This document shows, in pieces, positions 55,801 to 64,000 of a stretch of 64,000 nucleotides of DNA (position 1 is the first letter of the stretch; each line of letters begins with the position of its first letter). Under the pieces are notes generated by a model that worked only from the letters and a program-made list of their open reading frames with translations, had not been told where the DNA came from and made no database searches. Source of the DNA: Norana najaformis (taxonomy: Eukaryota > Annelida > Clitellata > Crassiclitellata > Hormogastridae); contig OZ029916.1 in the NCBI GenBank assembly GCA_964023275.1, positions 47,507,249 through 47,571,248 of the forward strand, written 5' to 3'. Made by a program: the position numbers and the translations under genes.

Positions 55801-55828
55801 CAACTGGCCAAAGTGCATCAAAAAGTAG
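49656..55828 (+). CDS. VAMP7: VAMP7-type longin R-SNARE (complete, 8 coding exons, 232 aa)
   Basis: Coding exons 49656-49801, 51014-51071, 51799-51848, 52218-52305, 52840-52954, 54133-54200, 54926-55030 and 55760-55828 sum to 699 bp and stay in phase. Residues 1-115 or so form the longin domain (MAILFTVVARGTTILAQY, YLFHYISESGVIYLCIADD, DFERSTAFAFLNEIKK). Next comes the R-SNARE coiled coil (VDELKDIMVKNI, GEKLELLVDKTEDLSNN, SRNLARSMWWKN), then a C-terminal membrane anchor (KLTIIIVTVVVIVLILVIYF) and a short lumenal tail ending WPKCIKK. VAMP7 pairs with Q-SNAREs for late endosome, lysosome and secretory-lysosome fusion; the longin domain regulates it. All introns are GT-AG except intron 4, which uses a GC donor (ATG/GCAAGC at 52305/52306). 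AATAAA signals at about 56498 and 56658 are candidate 3' ends. Confidence 0.95.
50272..50415. repeat. 36-bp minisatellite, four copies, VAMP7 intron 1
   Basis: Unit begins TTTATCTGCCATTCTGAATG. Four near-perfect tandem copies in the real gene against one copy at about 38128 in the duplicated fragment. Confidence 0.95.
51530..51700 (-). repeat. LINE 3' fragment with (AATTAC)-like tail
   Basis: TGTAATTGTAATTTAAGG runs into TAATAAAGCACTTCTTAGAG; related to 26575-26800. Lies in VAMP7 intron 2. Confidence 0.55.
52490..52765 (+). repeat. LINE 3' end, family A
   Basis: In VAMP7 intron 4. Begins GCAGGTCTTTCACTCAGAAC and ends in the AAATCTTGAGTTTA tail, merging into a (TTA)n run at 52765-52803. Confidence 0.7.
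53030..53315 (+). repeat. LINE C-terminal fragment (GHVLRM type)
   Basis: Reads KWMGHVLRMDRDRRANQAM, then SGKRRKEDQGRTG, and a frameshifted WRSC end. This is the common C-terminal signature of RTE/Jockey-like LINE proteins. In VAMP7 intron 5. Confidence 0.8.
53470..53650 (+). repeat. tRNA-derived SINE
   Basis: Box A TGGCCTATCGG (53482-53492) and box B GGTTCGACTCC (53526-53536). Followed by a reversed TATAGCGCC-type retroposon tail to about 53900, the same family as 63640-64000. Confidence 0.75.
54440..54840 (+). repeat. LINE C-terminal fragment (ILGVLWTPKKANE type)
   Basis: Reads RINTFEMKCLQQILGVLWTP, then GVERSLLGSFRKRKLS, with stops and frameshifts: a second LINE lineage, in VAMP7 intron 6. 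Confidence 0.75.
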
Positions 55829-56954
55829 TTGTCGAAAAATGTCTGATGGTCCTGGCCATAACATCTTCGAACCACATACACGCGCGCTTTGGCTTCAAAT
55901 GCGGAATCCATTGTGACTGATGTACAGTGAAAACGCTTAAAAGATTCTTTATATCTGTATCTACTCAAACTGATGCTGTTGCTACTTGAGGAACTGATGC
56001 AGTTATCAATATAGCAACGGATTTCTTCGCTGTTCGGGTGTATCTTCAAATATTTCCCTGTGTAATTATAGCTTGGTTGCATTAATTTTTCGGCTCTTGA
56101 TTACGAGTCTTGCAATCTTCTTGCAAAGTCCAGTGATTTTCTGTTTAAATATTTGCACTTGTATCCAGAAATTTTTGTATCTACTTTCTGTGCTTTGCAA
56201 ACGAACTATATGCAGTGCTGTCGGAAAAGCAAGGTAGGCCTACTAACGTTAAGATGACAATGTTATACAGTAGATAGCAACGTAAATATGTATATATTTG
56301 AAAAATATAATCACGTATGTACATATTTAAGAAACGTGTATTATAGTTATATTTTAAACTATAACTATACAATTTAATTAAATTATATGTAAAATTATAT
56401 TATACCCAAGTATGTATGTATTATATGAACACGCCGTTGACCTTTTTTCTGTTTTGTTTCTGCTCAACTGCCTTGCGTTTTGAAGTTCAAAACTCGGAAT
56501 AAAAATTGGACAGTTACGAGTTGTGTATCTCTTGCTCTGTTTCCATGATTACTAAGATGATTTATTATTATTATTATTATATTATTATTATTCTTTAAGA
56601 TGATGTAAATGAATATATTACTGAATAATAGTTTATGTAAAATATTGATGTGACTGTTTTGAATAAAGTTACCAAATGCTACAGTTTTCTGGGAGTTCTG
56701 TTCTTAGGTAATTCCAGGAATTCAACCATCCTGTTCCTCATCCTTTACCTGTTTGTAATCCAGTCCTCATTTTTCATCAAACAGTATTATTATTATTATT
56801 GAATATTTTTATTATTATTTATTATATTGCATTTATTATGCACACAAGGTCAGTACATCTTGATGTGAGGCGCAAACCAATTCTGAGTGAAGGACTTGCT
56901 CAACGTCCCTACACAATAACCGTCTTCTGAAAGGAAGCTCGAACCCGTACTATC

Positions 56955-57335
56955 CGCGTAACAAGCTGATCGCTGTAACCAATCGGCTTCCGTGACCTAC
57001 ATACCATCCATTTGCTATAACCAATCGGCTGCAGGGACCTACATACAAGCCATTTGCTGTAACCAATCGGCTACCACCATCTACATACAAGCCAAATGCT
57101 GTAACCAATCGGCTACCACCACCTACATACAAGCTGAGCGCTCTAAACAATGGGATACCGTAACCTACATACGAAGCTGGGCATTCTGACAAATCGGCTA
57201 CCGTGACCTACATACAAGCCGAGCTCTATAATCATTAGGCTACCGTGACGTACATACAAGCCGAGCACTATAATCATTAGCCTACCGTGACCTACATACA
57301 AGCCGAGAGCTATAATCAGCAGGCTACCGTGACCT
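56955..57335. repeat. 45-bp minisatellite, about eight copies
   Basis: Degenerate tandem units containing CCAATCGGCTACC and ACCTACATACAAGCC. The later copies (from about 57190) share a variant, TATAATCATTAGGCTACCGT, suggesting local homogenisation. Lies between VAMP7 and paramyosin. 55830-56950 before it is VAMP7 3' UTR plus AT-rich sequence with (TTA)n runs. Confidence 0.9.
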
Positions 57336-57477
57336 AGTACAGCAGAATTCTCCATCTTCCTCTAGTCTTCACTGAGCGTGTCCGGGAATACAACGAAGCC
57401 ATTGTTTTGTCTATGCTTTGTCTTTTACTTTGTAGCCCGAGCTGGCTTAGAATACCATCCAGTCCATTTGCAAACAG

Positions 57478-57545
57478 GTCGTAATCGTAAACTCGAAACT
57501 TCTAAAGCGCTGCTTAAAAGCCTATTCATGAGCGCTGCGTCAAGT
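57478..57545 (-). repeat. LINE 3' end, family A (reverse, short)
   Basis: GTAATCGTAAACTCGAAACT leads into AGCGCTGCTTAAAAGCCTAT, the reversed terminal part of the family. Confidence 0.5.
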
Positions 57546-57794
57546 CCGCGGGACTGTCCAAACATGCCCTGTCAAAGACCACGTCCGGTTTCCAGGAAAC
57601 CAAAGAGAGGAGGGGAGAGGAGGCTAAGGTGGGCTGTGTTTATGTTGAGATAAATGGGAATCCATTCTCGATGTTGACGCGATACGTTTTTTGGCGACTG
57701 TCTTGTAAATACAAGTCTTCAAAATTTCTCACGGCCACAAAAAGCAGTACACTAGAGATCAGCACGATTATCTGACTCACCTCACCAACACTGC

Positions 57795-58095
57795 CCCATG
57801 CAATCTCTGCGCAGGTCTTTCACTCAAAACTGAAAACACTGCTCTTCCACAAATCATTCAAGCCAAGTAGGATCTTCCTTTACTCCTTATCTCACTTTCC
57901 GGTTCAATTCCAAACTCAATCCACTGTAGCTATCTCACTGTCTGCCTGCCCGACTCGTTGATCGTGACCTGGAACCGAACCCTTCCTGACTGTAGATATT
58001 GTTTTGACTGAGCGCCGGTGAATAAGCTGGTTCCTGCGACGTAGCTTTCGTTGGGCGCCGTAGAAATCTCGAATTTAAGATTTCGATTACGGTGG
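57795..58095 (+). repeat. LINE 3' end, family A
   Basis: GCAGGTCTTTCACTCAAAAC to GATTTCGATTACGG, closely matching 52490-52765. 58100-58680 holds no recognised gene. Confidence 0.7.
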
Positions 58096-58683
58096 CAACA
58101 GGAGCAGCAGCGGAAGCAGAATAGGATAGTTTGTAAAGTTCGGATTTTATCGATACGACGCCTGTGAGTTTAAAGTAGGCATAAGTGTCTACTGTATAAG
58201 TCATCAACCAAACACACGCTGGCGAATGGCGATTAACTCGGTTCTCTGCACTCGGCTTTCTAAATACGGAAGTAAATGCGGAGTTAACGAGATAAATGAC
58301 TTGGACTCTGCGTATTTCGAGGTGCATTGGACTTAAGATGACTTACGAATGCCTGCGAATGGAGTCGAGTGGGATGAGTCACTGGAAGGGTATTTCGGTG
58401 AAGAATCGTATCCCTCTTTTATTACAGCTCGCTTTTGGTCTTTCTATCCGTGCGTTCTGTATGTCTGTCTGTCTGTATGTATGTATGTATGTTTCTGTGC
58501 GTGTGTCTGCGTGTCTGTCTGTCTGTCTCTTTGTCTCTCCGACTGGCCGTCTTGACCTTGCTGAACATTGGCCTCGTGCTATGACTGACTCAGCCTGATT
58601 CATCTTCAGCTGAGTTGGATAAACATCAGTGAAATGTAGGATCTCCCGACAGCTGCTTTGTGCTACGAACAAGACGACGAACA

Positions 58684-58694
58684 TAGACTTTTCC

Positions 58695-58726
<32 letters not shown>

Positions 58727-58945
58727 GGTATGTGTATGTATGTATGTATGTATGCATGAATGTATGTATGTATGTAGGTATGTGTATGTATGTATGTATG
58801 TATGTGTATGTATGTATGTATGTATGCATGAATGTATGTATGTATGTGTATGTATGTATGTATGTAGGTATGTGTATGTATGTATGTATGTATGCATGAA
58901 TGTATGTATGTATGTATGTAGGTATGTAGGTGGGTAGGTATGTGT
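58684..58945. repeat. (TATG)n microsatellite with higher-order pattern
   Basis: TATG array with regularly spaced variants (TAGGTATGTGTATG and GCATGAATG), so it repeats at a second scale of roughly 50-60 bp. Confidence 0.95.
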
Positions 58946-59055
58946 GCATCTGTCTGGCCTTTCACCTAAAAGAACCGATCATCGATCTATTTTCGTGTAG
59001 ATCGTTTCTGTAACACCAAATATCCAGGAAGAAAGACCAGATCCTCTCAACTACA

Positions 59056-59180
59056 GTAGTTGAGTGGACCTGGTCTTGGTCCGTGGAAGGACCTGGTCTT
59101 GGTTCGTATGAGGACCTGGTCTTGGTCTGTGGGAGGACCTGATCTTGATCAGTGGGAGGAACTGGCTTTGGTCCGTCTGG
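59056..59180. repeat. 30-bp minisatellite, about four to five copies
   Basis: Units contain GGACCTGGTCTTGGTC with a variable GTGGGA or GTATGA spacer. The first units are close to identical, the last more diverged. Confidence 0.9.
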
Positions 59181-59639
59181 TGTTTCCGGGATCCAAGCTG
59201 TAAACATCTCTGCCGTTGAATCAGAGCATTAGTATCGGATTGCACACTGCCAGTGCACGCGCGCCGACCTGGATAAAACTTTCCACAGCCTTCATCATCC
59301 TTCCGTCTTCCCTTCCTTCTTCATTCTTGTTCCTTCTTCTACCTCTTTCCTTCCGTCTTTCCCTCCTTCGTCATTCTTGTTCCTTCTTCTTCCTCTTCTC
59401 CTCTTCCCTTATCAGCGATATTTTCGCATAACCGTCTAGACCTCTTTATCTTTGGTTGCGGTGTCTACTGCGAACAGATGTTGACCTGTGTGTTTGGCTG
59501 GGTGGTGGTTTGTGTGCGTGTTGCTCGGTATCTATGGATGTCTTGTTGGATTGCTTCTCTCGTTCTGTCTGCTGTTTGTTGTTTCCTCTCGGGCTGTTTT
59601 GTTTTCGTTGTCTTGGTGTGTTATGCTTTTTCCTCGTTG

Positions 59640-59772
59640 TGACACTCACTTCTCCCTCTTTGTGTGTGTCTCTCTCTCTGTCTTGTTTCTGTCTGTCTGT
59701 GTGTGTCTCTCTCTCGCTCTTGTCCCTGTCGCTATGTCTTTCTCATTTTTCTGTCTCTGTCTCTCTGTCCTT

Positions 59773-59803
<31 letters not shown>

Positions 59804-59870
59804 CTCTCATCTTTCTTTGTAATCTCTCTGTCCATCTGTTTGTTTCTCGTTGTTTGTTTTCTCTCTGTCA
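59640..59870. repeat. (TCTG/TCTC)n pyrimidine tract
   Basis: CTCTGTCTGTCT-type repeats; a purer (TC)n run follows at 60135-60162. The Cys/Leu/Ser-rich open frames at 59456-59960 are translation of this tract. Confidence 0.85.
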
Positions 59871-59889
59871 CTCTTCTTCCTCAGATCTT

Positions 59890-60120
59890 ATCCTTAGTCC
59901 TTTCTTTCCCTCATCCATCCGGAAAATCCAATTCCAAACACCACACACCGTAGCTGCCTGACTGCCTGGCAGCCTGATTCTTGGATCTTGACCTGGAACC
60001 GAACCCTTCTTGCCTATCGATTTTTTTTGACAGGGCGTTTGTGAATAAACTGGTTCCCGCGACTTATCTTTCGTTGGGCGCTGTAGAAATCTCGAGTTTA
60101 CGATTACGATATACGATTAC
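59890..60120 (+). repeat. LINE 3' end, family A
   Basis: Tail TTGACAGGGCGTTTGTGAAT through AGAAATCTCGAGTTTACGAT, ending in GATTACGAT repeats. Confidence 0.7.
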
Positions 60121-60130
60121 GATGTCCGTC

Positions 60131-60166
<36 letters not shown>

Positions 60167-60339
60167 CTGCCACTCTAACTGTCAGTCTCTCGCCTATCCT
60201 ACCCCACCCTTTCCCCATTCCCTTCCTTCCTCAGCATCTTATTGCACCTACAGTCACTGGATCCGTAGCCCCTCCAAACCTCTCTCAGTCTTCACTGGCA
60301 CCGAAACACGCCCAGGCTTTTATCGTCGGCTTGATTTAA

Positions 60340-60660
60340 GACCTACGGCTGAAGCAGTGCTGGGTCGGCGCCTCTCGCCGCCTCTGCACCTTTCCCTGCG
60401 GACCGAGTGCGGAACCCTGCCAGCCAGCTGGACTGCGAGGAATTCGGCGCCGGGCCCGTCGGAGATAAAGCCAACCACACCACCCGAGCGGCAGTCAGTC
60501 GTACCCAGGTCTTCGTTGCGTCCGTCAGCGAAGAGTTCCCTCCTCCGTTCGTTCTTCCAGCGGTTCAGCGACAGCCTAAGCAACCAGTGTCAGCATCGAC
60601 CAACGTCTGCGACATCCACGAGAGTCTAGCAAACAGGTTCTGGACCGATCCAAGTCCTCG
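60340..60660 (+). promoter_or_regulatory. CpG-rich probable promoter and 5' UTR exon of paramyosin
   Basis: An island of GC- and CpG-rich sequence in an AT-rich window, just upstream of paramyosin. A possible donor (CTCGAA/GTTAGT near 60660) and an acceptor (CTGAAAATAG, ending about 60841) would join it to the ATG exon. The frames across it are probably untranslated. No TATA box identified. Confidence 0.45.
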
Positions 60661-60679
60661 AAGTTAGTCAAATAGTTAG

Positions 60680-60815
60680 GCCTAGTTAGTCAAATATAGT
60701 AGAATTTAATGGAATAGAATAGAACAGAATAGAACAGCATAGAACAGAATAGTAAACAATAGAACAAAATAGATTAGATTAAAACAGAACATAATTAAAT
60801 AGAACATAATAAGAA
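60680..60815. repeat. (AATAGAACAG)n degenerate repeat
   Basis: Repeats of AATAGAACAGAATAG. Reverse complement of the array at 61085-61440 on the other side of the paramyosin exon. Confidence 0.85.
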
Positions 60816-60922
60816 TAGAAATATCTTTTTTTCTGAAAATAGGTTTTCCGAATAGTTACCGGAAGCGTTTGTTTCTTCTGTGCTGATCGGCTGAATCGTG
60901 CGTGCCACTCCTCGGCAGAATA

Positions 60923-61637
60923 ATGGCTTCTTACAGTTCATCGTCGTCTGTACGATCAAGAACGGTTATTGGTGGAGGTGATGATGGAGGGTCCATCAAA
61001 CAGGTCCGCACCTATCAGGTCTACCGAGGAATGTCACCGACCACAGCGAACCGTCTGGAAGTAAGTGCTGCCGTCTGATCACGTTCTATTTTGTTCTCTT
61101 CTGTCCTGTTCTGTTCTAGTTCTTTATGTTCTATTCTGTTCTTTTCTATTCTGTTATGTTCTGTTAATTTATGTTGTATTATGTTTTGTTCTATTATGCT
61201 CCGTTCTATTCTTTTATGTTTTATTTGGTTCTATTCAATTCTGATATATATTCTTTCTTTTTTATTCAGTTCTTTTCTTCTGTTCTTGTATGTTTACTAT
61301 GTGCTATTTAATTCTGTTCTATTGTAATCAGTTCTGTTTTGTTCTATTGTTTTCTGTTCTGTTCTTTGTTGTTATATTCTTTTTATTCTGTTCTATTGTG
61401 TTCCATTCTGTTCTATTGTGTTCCTTTCTGTTCTGCTCTGTTTGACTAACTACTTACCTACCATGGTAAATAGCCAATTGGCATTTAAAGTTACAATCAT
61501 ACATGTAGCTACAACTACACTTACACTTACAATTCCAATTACAATTAGAATTACAAATGGTTTTCGCTTGACTGTTGCAGCTGCGCGTCAAAGAACTGGA
61601 AGATGCGCTGGAACAGGAGCGAGAGGGAAGACTCAGG
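60923..61637 (+). CDS. Paramyosin, first two coding exons (5' partial)
   Basis: Exon 60923-61060 (46 codons) and exon 61581-61637 (19 codons) are in phase 0 with consensus donors (GTAAGT, GTAAGC). The 65 residues comprise a Ser/Arg/Gly-rich non-helical head (MASYSSSSSVRSR...), the motif VYRGMSPTTANRLE, and the start of the coiled coil LRVKELEDALEQEREGRLR. The YRG-(V/M)-SP-(S/T)T-x-RLE head followed by RVxELEDxLExER is the N-terminal signature I associate with invertebrate paramyosins. Paramyosin forms the core of thick filaments in invertebrate muscle. The Ser-rich head is the usual phosphorylation region. The remaining roughly 800 residues lie beyond the window or in exons I could not find before 64000. 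Confidence 0.8.
61085..61440. repeat. (TTCTGTTCTA)n degenerate repeat
   Basis: About 350 bp of TTCTGTTCTATTCTG units in paramyosin intron 1. The open frames across it are simple-sequence translation. Confidence 0.9.
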
Positions 61638-61794
61638 GTAAGCATTCTCCAAATGTAAAGTCGCTACATATATTTATTCGATTACATTAGACTCAAGCAA
61701 ACACTATTGATAAATGCACGGATATAAACTTACACAGGCCTTAAACAATTCCGAAATTCCCTACCAGTTAACAAGTTCCACCACAAAGTATTCA

Positions 61795-61960
61795 TTAATC
61801 TAATCTAATCTACCCAACCGAACCCAATTTAATCTATTCTAAGATTTCTATAGCACCGTTATTATAATATAAAAGGCATCAATCGATGGTCACTTCAAGT
61901 GAAATCGTAGTCAAAGATCGTAATCCATTGGAAAAGCCTAGTTGAAATCCGATTGGTCAG
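61795..61960 (-). repeat. Retroposon tail with (TAATC)n
   Basis: TTAATCTAATCTACCC, then TTTCTATAGCACCGTTAT and GGCATCAATCGATGGTCAC. The reversed form of the family at 2270-2450 and 53650-53720. Confidence 0.55.
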
Positions 61961-63640
61961 AGAAATAGGTCGTTGCTCCGAATTCCTTGGAGTTCATTGG
62001 CCAGTTCTGTGCATTCTATCAGTTCGTTATTGTCATTCAGGTCTAAACTTAAGACTCGACTGTTCAAACAGCTATTTGTCACAAGTTATTCTAAAATTCA
62101 TAGTCCTCAGATTCATTACTAATTAGATATATCTCAACCGTGGACCGTTGCTACAACGCGTATGAATTAATAACTGAGCTTTTAAGGGGAGGAACTAATA
62201 ATCGCATTAGCTTCTCCAAACTTCTTCATGTTGTTGAGTCGTTTTGCTTTAATCAAAACCCATTCCATTCAATCTACTCCGAGTAAAATTTATGGACATC
62301 TTTTGGAAAACGCAAAACCAGGTGATAGAATGACTTAGTAATAAGGTCGATTTTTGGACCCTTCATATCTCAGATGGCCACCTGCCCTCATATGTCGAGG
62401 CTAAGAAAAATGAAATCGGTAACAATTCACATATTACGATGGCTACTTCGGGGTTAGCTAAAGGCGCTGCTTTTCACTTCTTCCTCATATTTGAAAAGCT
62501 TTTTTCTTAACTCAAAATCTCTGGTTAACCAACTTCACTGCATTCGCGGGCTAGCATGATTAGTATACGGTGACCTTCAATGGCGCGGCGCCCACTCAAA
62601 CGGGCAGCGGTGGCGAAGGATCTCACCCGATCAATTCAATGCAAAATCAACAGGGTAGAAACCATATGGTCGCAATAGAAAGACGTTTACATTTACATAT
62701 TTACATGTAAACGTACTGTTACGTTTGAGTCTGTTCGGCCTACATTTCTGCACACCTTTAAAAGCACTTGTTTAGAGCAATTATATAGCCGCGTGTGCAG
62801 CTCTATCGTGAGTTAAACTCCGCCACTGCCTTATTTGGGGGTAGTGCCAGTCCCAAGTCTGGATAAAGGACTTTGATGCCATAAGCTGTCGTTAAACTGA
62901 GGAACTACTACTCTATCGTGCGTTGCTAGCACTCTAAAAGGCGCTATATCAGGCCTAAGTGTCTTAATTCATAAACGATGTGCTTGTTTCTAGAGGATAA
63001 TGTAAAGCAAGCCGTAGAATGATTCTAACTCAAACACACGAAGCGATTCAGAGTTAGCAACGCGCAGCGTAAGCAGTCTATAAATAGAACTGAAGGAACT
63101 GTTTAGCGGAGAGGGGCTTCTGTATGCGCATGCGTGGCTAATGCCTCCGGTATTTCTGAGACTGGGCACAGATCGTCTTCCGTAGACGAACGCTGCCTGT
63201 ATCTATCGGCCGCACTCTGCTTCCGTAGCTTAGGATGAAAGCGGATGAGTAATGGCTTCCGGCAAGAGCATCGTGCTCCCCTACAGTCACATCCAAGCAG
63301 CATGAGTAGTTCCATCTGGCCTGAAAGATTCTCTTCAGAGGCTTCTTGGAGGGCAGAGAAGTAATGGGTGGCAACGCTTCCTAGATCCAATCTTTGCAGA
63401 GTAACAGTTTTCAATGTTCAGCGAAATCTTCAGGCTACCACGGCCGATGACATCGATCTGACCTTACGTTTAAGCAATGAAAGTCGCTGTTTATTGCAGC
63501 TTTAGCGAACATGATACCTATATTGCACTGAAAAATGCTATTTAAAGGTGTCTAAATCGAGTCTAAATATAATTATTAGCATCGAAGGTTTAACTACATA
63601 ATCGCGTTGCATACACTCGGCCTCACGGCTTAACCTTTTA
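61961..63640. other. Paramyosin intron 2, no recognised gene
   Basis: No coiled-coil exon was found. A 103-codon minus-strand frame at 63103-63414 is somewhat cysteine-rich (DCRGARCSCRKPLL) but has no recognised domain and no conserved partner in the window. A short block at 62240-62345 resembles 38335-38420 of VAMP7 intron 1. Confidence 0.4.
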
Positions 63641-64000
63641 TATAGCGTTGGCTGAAATCGGTTTAAAGGTGTCTAATGAGATCATTGCTATAGTTAATCT
63701 CAGACATTCTATAGAGCCATCATTAAAACATATCAAGGCATCAGTCGATGGTAGCTACTAAGAAAAATCGTTGTGCAAGCCAAATTCCACGGTGAGTCCG
63801 GTTGTAAAGCCAAGAAGGGGTTCGAGAAGACACGGAAATAGCCTACGGAGGATATAATTCCATTAAAAGATGAAATTTTAGTCGTGATCTGAAGGCTAAA
63901 ACAGATTTTGCAGAGTGAACTTTTGCAGGAAGAGAATTCCAGAGTCCAAGGTCAGCGAAAGAAAAGGCACGCCTGCCGAGAGAAGCTCTTTACCACGGAA
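63640..64000 (-). repeat. LINE/SINE fragment (TATAGCGxx family)
   Basis: Shares AGGCATCAGTCGATGG and AGAGAATTCCAGAGTCCAAG-type blocks with 53650-53900. Runs off the window end. Confidence 0.55.

Noticed and set aside
58626..58965. Open frames of 65-107 codons, Tyr/His/Thr- or Cys/Met/Tyr-rich
   Set aside because: They are translations of (TATG)n on both strands. The same holds for frames at 2436-2741, 5058-5434, 22934-23273, 23628-23916, 44064-44661 and others.
59456..59961. 165- and 157-codon Cys/Leu/Ser-rich frames resembling membrane proteins
   Set aside because: They cross a (TCTG/TCTC)n tract, in two overlapping frames, with no splice or family evidence; hydrophobicity comes from the pyrimidine repeats.
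63103..63414. 103-codon minus-strand frame with DCRGARCSC
   Set aside because: No domain, no splice context and no conservation in the window; left as intron sequence.
1..64000. CRISPR array or bacterial operon
   Set aside because: All regular repeats are microsatellites or minisatellites without unique spacers; genes are intron-containing and of animal type.

Overview
This is nuclear DNA from an animal, most likely a spiralian (annelid, mollusc or relative). It has spliced genes with GT-AG introns, AATAAA signals, many decayed non-LTR retrotransposon ends, DNA transposons, tRNA-derived SINEs and long (TATG)n/(CATA)n microsatellites. Two conserved animal genes anchor the call: a complete VAMP7-type longin SNARE (49656-55828, + strand) and the 5' end of a paramyosin gene (from 60923, + strand). 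Paramyosin is a thick-filament protein of invertebrate muscle. Nothing looks bacterial, viral or organellar.

The first 51 kb is a tandem segmental array of five units, starting near 1, 10484, 19101, 30937 and 42165. Each unit carries one small gene on the + strand with the same layout: a TATA-like box, a short non-coding first exon, a 92-bp exon opening with ATG right after a splice acceptor and encoding a signal peptide, a second coding exon with repeated Tyr-x-Ser-Asp-Leu/Phe-Gly-Lys-Arg-like motifs, a (TATG)/(CATA)-rich intron, and a last exon with AATAAA. The products (101-134 aa) look like secreted prohormones that would release short C-terminally amidated peptides. I cannot assign them to a named family. 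A distant likeness to annelid DLamide peptides is possible. Copies 3-5 keep the Gly-Lys-Arg sites and a conserved C-terminal domain. Copies 1-2 keep the peptide spacing but have lost most dibasic sites.

The units have been colonised by mobile elements. A 2.2-kb pogo-like element lies in intron 2 of copy 2. A 2.36-kb element with CACTGG termini and an intact 563-aa DDE transposase (Chapaev3/CACTA-like) lies between copies 3 and 4. There is a 0.7-kb foldback element with a 9-bp target duplication, and a hAT-type MITE present in two units. A U2 snRNA gene copy is split by a Tx1-clade-like, U2-targeting LINE with a 15-bp target duplication, and three further U2 3' halves carry the same LINE tail.

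The last duplication copied the first two exons of VAMP7 along with a peptide-gene unit, leaving a dead VAMP7 fragment (37505-38831) upstream of the real gene. From 51.5 kb on, the window is VAMP7, a repeat-rich spacer with two minisatellites, a CpG-rich probable promoter, and the first two coding exons of paramyosin. The rest of paramyosin lies beyond 64 kb.
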